A DNA stretch of 37,857 nt, taken from contig JAJDAW010000070.1 in the NCBI GenBank assembly GCA_029261635.1, positions 1 to 37,857 of the forward strand. Reading direction: 5' to 3'. Below are positions 31,422 through 37,857 of this stretch, one piece after another. A program made the position numbers and the translations under genes. Source of the DNA: Nitrospinaceae bacterium (GTDB lineage: Bacteria > Nitrospinota > Nitrospinia > Nitrospinales > VA-1). Below the pieces are notes generated by a model. The model ran no database searches. It worked only from the letters and a program-made list of their open reading frames with translations, and was not told the DNA's origin. The stretch's first letter is position 1. Each line of letters begins with the position of its first letter.

Positions 31422-31937
31422 TTATTTGAGAAGGTTTTCAAAATAAAGAATATTGCTGGGCGTGGCCCAGTCTTCTGCACCAAATAGAGCACCGATAATT
31501 TTCCCTTCAGGATCAATCATAAAAGTGGCAGGAAGGCTAGTCACACCAAATGCGTTGCTGGCTTTTAACCGCTGGTCGAGAAGGATGGTGAAGTTGAGAT
31601 TATTTGCTTTAACAAAAGGCTTAACAATTGTTGCGCCAAACATATCGTTTGAAATGGCGAGCAGTGCAAAATTTTTATTTTTGAATCGTTGATAGAGGGC
31701 TTCCAAGGAAGGCATTTCTATTTTGCAGGGTCCACACCAGGTAGCCCAAAAGTTTACTAGAACATATTTGCCACGAAACTGACTGAGGCTGATTTCTTCT
31801 CCATCCATGTTTTTTAACGTAAAATTGGGGGCTACCATTCCTTCTTCCTCTGCTGCATGGGCTGAGGTATGCAAAACAAAAAGGAGGGCCAAACACGAAA
31901 TAGCCAGGGAAATTTTTTTATGAATCAAACTTTTCAC
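31422..31937 (-). CDS. TlpA/ResA-type periplasmic thioredoxin
   Basis: A 171-residue thiol-disulfide protein. An N-terminal signal or anchor (ISLAISCLALLFVLHTSAHA) is followed by a thioredoxin fold with VLVNFWATWCGPCKIEMP (active-site Cys68 and Cys71), the typical AILLAI-like strand and a cis-Pro in SLPATFMID. ResA/TlpA proteins take electrons from CcdA to reduce apocytochrome c or other periplasmic disulfides. Here the CcdA domain is in the next gene, 11 bp downstream, as an FGE-like fusion. No cytochrome c maturation genes are nearby. Confidence 0.95.
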   Translation of the reverse strand: MKSLIHKKISLAISCLALLFVLHTSAHAAEEEGMVAPNFTLKNMDGEEISLSQFRGKYVLVNFWATWCGPCKIEMPSLEALYQRFKNKNFALLAISNDMFGATIVKPFVKANNLNFTILLDQRLKASNAFGVTSLPATFMIDPEGKIIGALFGAEDWATPSNILYFENLLK

Positions 31938-31996
31938 GGATGGTTTATTTTTGATGAAAAAAGCGAGGTAATTGGAAAAGGGTGTTTAAAGTGGAA

Positions 31997-32230
31997 CTAC
32001 TCGACAGCTTCTATACAGCGTACCATGGGAACGGCTTTTTTAAGTGCCTTTTCAATTCCCATTTTTAAAGTCATGGTCGAACTGGAACAGGAGGCGCAGG
32101 AACCTACCAGACGTAATTTAACCACTCCGTCATCAATGTCCACCAGTTCTACATTGCCCCCGTCCGCCATGAGCATAGGTCGCAGGGTTTCTAGTACTTC
32201 TTCGACTTCTTCTTTCATGGATTCTATCAT
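31997..32230 (-). CDS. NifU-like Fe-S scaffold (C-terminal domain type)
   Basis: A 77-residue NifU C-terminal-domain protein. It has [40 protein letters not shown] with the Cys-x-x-Cys cluster ligands, and a closing helix with [11 protein letters not shown]. Such proteins carry a transient [4Fe-4S] cluster between subunits for transfer to apoproteins. ATG 32230 and ATG 32218 both give a complete domain; neither has a strong ribosome site. It lies downstream of two ferredoxin genes on the same strand, which suits a cluster-assembly role. Confidence 0.92.
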   Translation of the reverse strand: MIESMKEEVEEVLETLRPMLMADGGNVELVDIDDGVVKLRLVGSCASCSSSTMTLKMGIEKALKKAVPMVRCIEAVE

Positions 32231-32315
32231 TCATTCACACAGGTTTTGGGACTAGAGGCGAAACTCTGCATTTAGTCCGTCTACATTTTTTTCAAAACAT
32301 AATTTGGCAGTGAGG

Positions 32316-33060
<745 letters not shown>

Positions 33061-33122
33061 AGAGTATTTTGGGGTGTTCGGGATGGGTTGTCAAATGGTT
33101 TTGGAAGATTTAGCGGCAGAAG

Positions 33123-33413
33123 TCAGGGATTGGTGCGGACAACAAGATCGTCCGTGACTGTCACCTGACAGGCCATACGAAAATCATCGGGTTTCTTACC
33201 CAATTTGTCGGTTTCGGTCTCATTTCTGGGATCGATCTTGCCAGATAAAACCTGTACTGTGCAAGCGGTGCATAAACCTCGCCCACGACAGTTGAGAATT
33301 TTGGTGATGTGAGGATAGATACTGAACTTGTTCCGAATCGCGGCTTCCCGCAGATTTTCCCCTTCTTCCACCTCAATGGTGCGGTTCTCTTTTTCAAAAC
33401 GAACTTTTAGCAT
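33123..33413 (-). CDS. [2Fe-2S] ferredoxin
   Basis: A 96-residue plant/adrenodoxin-like ferredoxin. Cluster ligands are Cys42, Cys48 and Cys51 (LNCRGRGLCTACTV, a C-x5-C-x2-C spacing) and a fourth Cys near 81 (RMACQVTV). The EEGENLREAAIRN helix is typical. It carries single electrons; the partner reductase is not here. It appears to head a run of Fe-S related genes transcribed leftwards (JAMM, YfhL-type ferredoxin, NifU-like, then tlpA). Confidence 0.94.
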   Translation of the reverse strand: MLKVRFEKENRTIEVEEGENLREAAIRNKFSIYPHITKILNCRGRGLCTACTVQVLSGKIDPRNETETDKLGKKPDDFRMACQVTVTDDLVVRTNP

Positions 33414-33600
33414 GGTCGACTTTTCTGTAAGTTTAGTGATTAGGAGATCATAGCTAAATCGACCCCATCAACGCAATTTTTTTTCTCCCCACTCCCATGG
33501 GGAGGACTGCAGTAAAACAAGTTAACACATGTGTTGCATCGATCAGTTGAAATGGCAGCCAAAAACGGGCATTAGATAAAAGGTTTTAACATCGAGTATA

Positions 33601-34011
33601 TTAAGTATCTATTTCTATATACCATTTTGGTTTCATTCGCCCAAAATCAGTCCTAATATTATTTTTCAAAGTGCTTTTTGAATCTAGGACATAGTGCAAA
33701 TTACCTTCACGTGCGAAAACTACCCAGTGCCAATAAGGTTTTCCATTTTCTTTATGCCACTTTATAGATAATAACGCACAGCTAGGCAATGAATTCCAGC
33801 TACTAAATAGTATTTCTTTGTTACTAGTTTTATGACCAAGTCCATTTAATAAGCGGCGCATATATTTTGTCTCAGACCATAGCAACTTATCATTTGCATA
33901 TATTCCTAGACTATTTGCTAATTTTTTTGCAGCTTTATATGAAACCCCTGCAATAGCTGCTGAACTAGCTATACCGCACCCTGTTACTTCTTCTTGGATT
34001 ACTGGTTTCAT
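33601..34011 (-). CDS. Orphan C39-like cysteine peptidase
   Basis: A 136-residue single-domain protein with the layout of C39-type papain-fold peptidases: VIQEEVTGCGIASSAAIAG gives an oxyanion Gln6 and nucleophile Cys12 six residues later; YWHWVVF gives His95; LHYVLDSKS gives Asp110. It has no signal peptide, membrane segment or ABC transporter domain, unlike bacteriocin exporters. AAGGTGA precedes the ATG by 7 bases. The gene is AT-rich and stands alone between a ferredoxin and a zinc-ribbon protein. Substrate unknown; a toxin-like role is possible. Confidence 0.7.
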   Translation of the reverse strand: MKPVIQEEVTGCGIASSAAIAGVSYKAAKKLANSLGIYANDKLLWSETKYMRRLLNGLGHKTSNKEILFSSWNSLPSCALLSIKWHKENGKPYWHWVVFAREGNLHYVLDSKSTLKNNIRTDFGRMKPKWYIEIDT

Positions 34012-34137
34012 TAAGTCACCTTAGGAATTGATCGCATGAAATCTTTAGGCTCCTTTTTCAACTGAATAAGAGGTGACCCCTGTTTTCTTTATTAGCTCTG
34101 TACAGGGGAAGGATTGCTATAGCGGTTTATCTCATTT

Positions 34138-34473
34138 TCACGAACAGGCTTCAATTTGCACATACTCTCGGGCAGTTCCTTTTCCCCAATATCCATAGAA
34201 TGCGTTGCCTGGGGTGTTGCACTGGGTGGTCATGTGGATATACTGATTTTGTCCGTTACCTGCTTTTAAAATGCCGACATTTGAATAAGGGGGTATGGTT
34301 CCACCGCAGTTTGCACATTCTGTCGAATAAATTTCACACAATTTTTCCAGGCAAGGCTGGCAGATGGCCGGGTCAAAAAGAAAAATTTCTTCGCCTTTAA
34401 ATTCTAGACATGTGGGAACGGATTCCACTATTTCCCCGCACTCTTCACAAGGCGGAGTCTTTGATAGATTCAT
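34138..34473 (-). CDS. Zinc-ribbon protein of unknown function
   Basis: A 111-residue protein with three Cys-x-x-Cys knuckles: PPCEECGEI, AICQPCLEKLC and ECANCGGTI, plus later TTQCNT and EACS. Two treble-clef zinc sites are likely. The second half (SNVGILKAGNGQNQYIHMTTQC, NAFYGYWGKGTAREYV) is not a domain I know. ATG 34473 or GTG 34479 could be the start; neither has a clear ribosome site. It lies 51 bp downstream of mreB on the same strand. It could be a protein-binding or nucleic-acid-binding adaptor. Confidence 0.7.
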   Translation of the reverse strand: MNLSKTPPCEECGEIVESVPTCLEFKGEEIFLFDPAICQPCLEKLCEIYSTECANCGGTIPPYSNVGILKAGNGQNQYIHMTTQCNTPGNAFYGYWGKGTAREYVQIEACS

Positions 34474-34524
34474 AAGCACTGCAACAGGTTGGGTATTGAT
34501 GGAGGGAATTGTAGCGCAGCCGTT

Positions 34525-35559
34525 TTAATTGATACAGACTTTTTTCATATTATCAAAGTCGTCTAAAACTGCCCCGGCACCTTTGACAATGCTCAGCAAT
34601 GGATCTTCAGGAATAAAAACCTTGAGGGTGGTTCTTTCTTCAATCATTTTATCGAGTCCGCGGATCAGCGCACCGCCTCCCGTCAAGTAGATACCATTTG
34701 AATGAATATCCGCCGAAAGCTCAGGCGGTATTTTTTCTAAAGCACGCATGATGGAGGTCACGATTGTAGTCAGGGGTTCTTTCAAAGCTTCGCGTATCTC
34801 ATCATCACCAATGGTGATGGACATTGGGACTCCGGTCTTTACATTGAGCCCTTTGACTTCGATGGAGAGGTTGCTCGGTTGCGGGAACGCACTGCCGACA
34901 GCCACCTTAACGCGTTCGCCTTCAAACACGCCAATATTGAGATGATGTTGCAGGCGCATATAGCGGACGATCGATTCATCGATTTCATCTCCGGCAACGC
35001 GAACGGATTCCCCATAAGCAATAGCGGATAGAGATATAACAGCGACATCGGTGGTGCCACCGCCTATATCAATCACCATATTGCCTTCAGGGCGGTGGAC
35101 AGGAATGCCAACGCCAATGGCTGCGGCCATGGGTTCTTCAATTAGATGAACCTCTCTTATTCCGGCCATAAGAGAAGCATCGATGACGGCCTTTTTTTCT
35201 ACTTGGGTAATGCAGGTGGGGACTCCCACGACCATTCGGGGTTTGAAAAAACGGTACTTGTGCAATATTTTTTTTATAAAATACTGAATCATCTTATTGG
35301 TCACATCGAAGTCGGCGATCACACCATCTTTCATTGGTCGGATAGTGTTGACTCTCGAATGGGTTCGGCCAAACATTTTTTTTGCTTCCAATCCCACCGC
35401 TTCAACCGTGTTGTCGGAAACATTTACCGCCACGACAGAGGGTTCGTTGAGCACGATGCCTTTTTCGGTTATGTATACCAAGGTGTTGGCTGTCCCCAGA
35501 TCCATTGCTATATCGGTGGAAAAAAAACTAAATATCTTATTGAAAAATTGTTTTATCAT
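34525..35559 (-). CDS. mreB: Rod-shape-determining actin homologue MreB
   Basis: A 344-residue actin-fold ATPase that forms membrane-bound filaments and guides lateral cell-wall synthesis. Nucleotide motifs are present: DLGTANTLVYI (phosphate 1), VIDIGGGTTDVAVISL (phosphate 2) and IYLTGGGALIRGLDKMI (adenosine). MIKQFFNKIFSFFSTDIAMDLG is the usual membrane-binding start. Length is normal. The ATG overlaps the stop of the GAF/GGDEF-like gene by 4 nt, so it is the third gene of a translationally coupled unit. mreC and mreD do not follow; a zinc-ribbon gene does. Confidence 0.98.
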   Translation of the reverse strand: MIKQFFNKIFSFFSTDIAMDLGTANTLVYITEKGIVLNEPSVVAVNVSDNTVEAVGLEAKKMFGRTHSRVNTIRPMKDGVIADFDVTNKMIQYFIKKILHKYRFFKPRMVVGVPTCITQVEKKAVIDASLMAGIREVHLIEEPMAAAIGVGIPVHRPEGNMVIDIGGGTTDVAVISLSAIAYGESVRVAGDEIDESIVRYMRLQHHLNIGVFEGERVKVAVGSAFPQPSNLSIEVKGLNVKTGVPMSITIGDDEIREALKEPLTTIVTSIMRALEKIPPELSADIHSNGIYLTGGGALIRGLDKMIEERTTLKVFIPEDPLLSIVKGAGAVLDDFDNMKKVCIN

Positions 35560-36971
35560 GCCATCTCTTTAATTTTTGGGGACAATCTGTTTCGTGAAAG
35601 GCTTATCAACTCAAAAAGTTCTTTGGCGTCATCAGGATAAACCGATTGACCCCATTGTATGCTTGCTTGCATAGCCACCCCATTGACATGTAGAGGGTTG
35701 TATTCGAATAACTGCTTCAACTTGAATTGCAGTTGCTCCACTTCCTTTTGTTTGCGGTTCATTAACATGAGCGCGAACGTATTTTCTGATAACCGGAAAA
35801 CAAATTTCGGCGAGGGAATTACTTTTGCGAACAGGGCTATCATTTGTTTCAAGTAGGCATCACCTTGATCAACACCGTAAGCTTGGTAAAGATCGCCAAG
35901 ATTGGTGAGCTGCACCGACAAAAAATAAACCGGTTGATTGGATTTGAAAAGCTCTTCCGACACTGCAAGTTTGTATTCTGTCAAAAACCTATGGTTAGGA
36001 ACACCGGTGACCGGGTCAAGATTTTTATCATAGACCCAGCGATCTTTGGTATCTGCGCAAAATAATGCCGAAGCGGCTGCGGAAACAATAAGAGAAAGCT
36101 TGTCCATGTCAGCATGACTCAGCCCTTCTGGCAACGCAGACCCAACTAATAAAACTCCATATAATGTTTCATTGAGTTGTATGGGTAACGTAACAGCGGA
36201 TGACAGGTCTTCGGTTTTTTCTTCTTCAGAAAACAGGATGGTTTTTCGTTCTGAATTGAAACGTAATAATAAGGGGGATCGGTTTTTTGCGCAGGAACCT
36301 ACCAGGCCTTTTCCAAAATGCACGATAGTTTCAGACAAGTCATGGGTAAACCCGCTATGGCCGATGATACGGCCTTCTTTTTGATTCTCTTCAAACCAGA
36401 TTACAGCAATAGATTTAAAGGAAATAATTTCTTCAGGTATTTGCGTTAACCGGTCTGCCACAGAGGAACGGTTTGGAGATTCTGCCAGAAACCTGCAATA
36501 GGAATTTAGCTCCTGCAAATTGGGCATATCATTTAATATTGTTCCGTGTTTTTCCTGATGCAAATGCCATGCAATTTGTTCAGCGAAGTTTGACAGGATT
36601 TTCTGTAATTTAATGGATATTTGATAGCTTTCCTTGGTATCAATTATGAGCACACCGAGTAAATCTTCGGCGATAACGGGGACAGCTAGAAACCCTTTTA
36701 GATTCTCTGGTTTTTTATAAATTCCGCCGATGTCGGAATCTATGTTTTCTATCAATTGTGGTTTTAAGGTTTGTGCGGCAAGGCCTATCGGGCCTTCGCC
36801 AATTTTTATAACAATATTCCGGTTCAGGTGACGGCTAAGAGTGAAATGCTCTCGCATCACCAGCTTGTCTTTTGTTAAACCAAAGAGGGCCGTGGTGTGG
36901 GCATCTGCCACGTTTCCTATTAAATCAATAAGATGTGAAAGGAGATTTGATGGAATCATATGAGGTATCAC
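35556..36971 (-). CDS. Dual GAF protein with degenerate GGDEF domain
   Basis: A 471-residue soluble protein. Two GAF domains (~8-150 and ~165-310; GEGPIGLAAQTLKPQLIENI and GKGLVGSCAKNRSPLLLRF mark them) precede a GGDEF-like domain (~320-465) that opens DPVTGVPNHRFL. The active-site loop reads RLSENTFALML where RxGGDEFxxLL is expected, so the Gly-Gly-Asp/Glu-Glu-Phe catalytic motif is lost and c-di-GMP synthesis is not expected; GTP binding or a scaffold role remains possible. The gene overlaps both neighbours by 4 nt: PilZ upstream, mreB downstream. Confidence 0.92.
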   Translation of the reverse strand: MIPHMIPSNLLSHLIDLIGNVADAHTTALFGLTKDKLVMREHFTLSRHLNRNIVIKIGEGPIGLAAQTLKPQLIENIDSDIGGIYKKPENLKGFLAVPVIAEDLLGVLIIDTKESYQISIKLQKILSNFAEQIAWHLHQEKHGTILNDMPNLQELNSYCRFLAESPNRSSVADRLTQIPEEIISFKSIAVIWFEENQKEGRIIGHSGFTHDLSETIVHFGKGLVGSCAKNRSPLLLRFNSERKTILFSEEEKTEDLSSAVTLPIQLNETLYGVLLVGSALPEGLSHADMDKLSLIVSAAASALFCADTKDRWVYDKNLDPVTGVPNHRFLTEYKLAVSEELFKSNQPVYFLSVQLTNLGDLYQAYGVDQGDAYLKQMIALFAKVIPSPKFVFRLSENTFALMLMNRKQKEVEQLQFKLKQLFEYNPLHVNGVAMQASIQWGQSVYPDDAKELFELISLSRNRLSPKIKEMA

Positions 36972-37414
36972 TTGCCTCTTTTTCTTAGCATGTCTTTATA
37001 ACTTTTTACTGCGTCTTGAGTGACCGCCATGGCAGCGACCTCAAATTCAGGAATCGTTCCCGGTTTAGTTTCTGTAACTCTTACCGCCTGACAATCAATA
37101 ATTTTTTTCTCTCCGGTAGAGGGAATCCGAAAAGAAACTTTCAAGAGATCGCCGTCTATAACCGTTCCTTTTATAGTAAATACGAGGCCATTGACGGACA
37201 TTTCCTTAATTAAAATTTTATGTAATTTGTAAAAAAATTCCTTTTCTCTTTCGATTTCTACTTGACCGACAATTTTAACTTTTGCTCTCTGGCCTTGGCG
37301 CTTTCCCAGATCTTTGTCGAATTTCTCTTTGATCAATTGATCTAGATCTTTTCGAACCTTAATTAATTCATCAGTTGACAGGCTCTCCAGAGAGGCCATG
37401 ATTTTTTCTGTCAT
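36968..37414 (-). CDS. PilZ-domain protein
   Basis: A 148-residue protein. An N-terminal helical part (~1-45, STDELIKVRKDLDQLIKEKF) leads into a PilZ barrel: GQRAKVKIVGQVEIERE supplies an Arg of the RxxxR region (the second Arg is not clear), and LIKEMSVNGLVFTI matches the D/N-x-S-x-x-G motif with Glu for the acidic residue. c-di-GMP binding is therefore likely but not certain. It is the first gene of the PilZ - GAF/GGDEF-like - mreB unit, with a 4-nt overlap. The start ATG 37414 has no strong ribosome site. Confidence 0.88.
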   Translation of the reverse strand: MTEKIMASLESLSTDELIKVRKDLDQLIKEKFDKDLGKRQGQRAKVKIVGQVEIEREKEFFYKLHKILIKEMSVNGLVFTIKGTVIDGDLLKVSFRIPSTGEKKIIDCQAVRVTETKPGTIPEFEVAAMAVTQDAVKSYKDMLRKRGK

Positions 37415-37626
37415 GGTAGGAAAAACTGGGATCGTTCAGAAACAAAATAGGAAAACAAAAAAATTGCAGAAAAGCGGGAAAACCCTTTCCCGACCTTAGA
37501 AAAGTATCTTATAGTGTAAGTCCCAAACTGTCAATTGTTTACCGCATTTTTGAGGGTATAAACGAAAAGGTTTTTTATGGTTTGACCGTGGAATGAAAAA
37601 CAGATTTGTCATTATTGGGAAATCGC

Positions 37627-37656
37627 TTGACAGAATGCCATCGGCATTTATATACT
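37627..37656 (+). promoter_or_regulatory. Promoter of the tRNA-Val/tRNA-Asp genes
   Basis: TTGACA (37627-37632), 18-bp spacer, TATACT (37651-37656), 34 bp before tRNA-Val. A near-consensus sigma-70 promoter, as expected for stable RNA. Confidence 0.85.
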
Positions 37657-37690
37657 CCCAGACTTCTTCTGAAGATGCCCATAATCGCTT

Positions 37691-37766
37691 GGGCGGGTAG
37701 CTCAGTTGGGAGAGCACCGGCCTTACAAGCCGGGGGTCACAGGTTCGAGCCCTGTTCCGCCTACCA
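37691..37766 (+). tRNA. tRNA-Val (anticodon TAC)
   Basis: A 76-nt cloverleaf with encoded CCA. The acceptor GGGCGGG pairs with TCCGCCT (G-T at both ends). The anticodon loop CTTACAA lies between CCGGC and GCCGG (anticodon TAC, 37724-37726), and GGTTCGAGCC forms the T loop. Confidence 0.97.
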
Positions 37767-37780
37767 CATATAAAGATTGC

Positions 37781-37857
<77 letters not shown>

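Noticed and set aside
33485-33504. Perfect hairpin CTCCCCA/TGGGGAG with a nearby T8-9 run
   Set aside because: The T-run precedes the stem on the plus strand, so the minus-strand transcript has A residues after it; orientation is wrong for an intrinsic terminator of either neighbour.
37475-37492. Hairpin CGGGAAA/TTTCCCG upstream of the PilZ gene
   Set aside because: It could be a leader attenuator, but there is no adjacent leader peptide or alternative stem, and no gene upstream needs termination in that direction.

Overview
The window reads as the chromosome of a Gram-negative, free-living bacterium. It has an outer-membrane lipid A deacylase of the PagL type, a TatA, a periplasmic thioredoxin/CcdA pair, a twin-arginine molybdoenzyme and a diaminopimelate (DAP) pathway. 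Coding density is ordinary and overall base composition is moderate, with several much more AT-rich islands. The mix (ECF sigma with soluble zinc anti-sigma, sulfatase-modifying-factor domain proteins, HpnN-like RND exporter, bifunctional-nuclease family protein, many intergenic palindromic repeats) would fit Nitrospinota or a deltaproteobacterial relative. That placement is inference only; no rRNA or other diagnostic marker is present.

Layout. 0.1-3.0 kb: a ferritin-like protein, then a WYL-type regulator divergent from a run of two VOC/glyoxalase-fold proteins and tag (3-methyladenine glycosylase), with a palindromic operator between them. 3.0-6.4 kb: an AT-rich block of unrecognised minus-strand genes and a membrane-anchored ankyrin protein. 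6.4-8.7 kb: a non-coding stretch with a 94-bp tandem repeat, a small ORF and purH. 8.8-10.1 kb: a CheY-like receiver and a membrane-anchored coiled-coil protein. 10.1-16.0 kb (minus strand): HAMP-like membrane protein, M48 protease and SH3b protein in one operon, then an amidase, nadK, a bifunctional-nuclease family protein, an ECF sigma/anti-sigma pair and tatA. 16.1-20.0 kb: pagL, a large MMPL/RND exporter and two small ORFs.

20.0-23.3 kb: a cluster of dispersed palindromic repeats around a two-CBS protein, then an AT-rich OLD-family ATPase/TOPRIM nuclease gene broken by a -1 frameshift that lies on a slippery heptamer. 23.3-24.6 kb: STAS, cyclic-nucleotide-binding and DUF2784 proteins. 24.7-27.3 kb: dapF-dapA-dapB. 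27.3-34.0 kb: Tat-exported molybdoenzyme, a lipoprotein with a sulfatase-modifying-factor fold, a second tandem repeat (92 bp), an unusual FGE-like/CcdA fusion with its TlpA partner, and an Fe-S group (NifU-like, 4Fe-4S and 2Fe-2S ferredoxins, JAMM protease). It ends with an orphan C39-like cysteine peptidase. 34.1-37.4 kb: a zinc-ribbon protein and an overlapping three-gene unit PilZ - GAF/GAF/degenerate GGDEF - mreB. 37.6-37.9 kb: promoter, tRNA-Val(TAC) and tRNA-Asp(GTC).

The strongest leads are: (1) the frameshifted lone OLD-family nuclease, a candidate phage-defence gene; (2) two unrelated tandem repeats whose copies differ by base changes that preserve a hairpin stem; (3) the FGE-like/CcdA fusion; and (4) mreB tied by overlapping start and stop codons to a PilZ protein and a GGDEF-like protein that has lost its catalytic motif.
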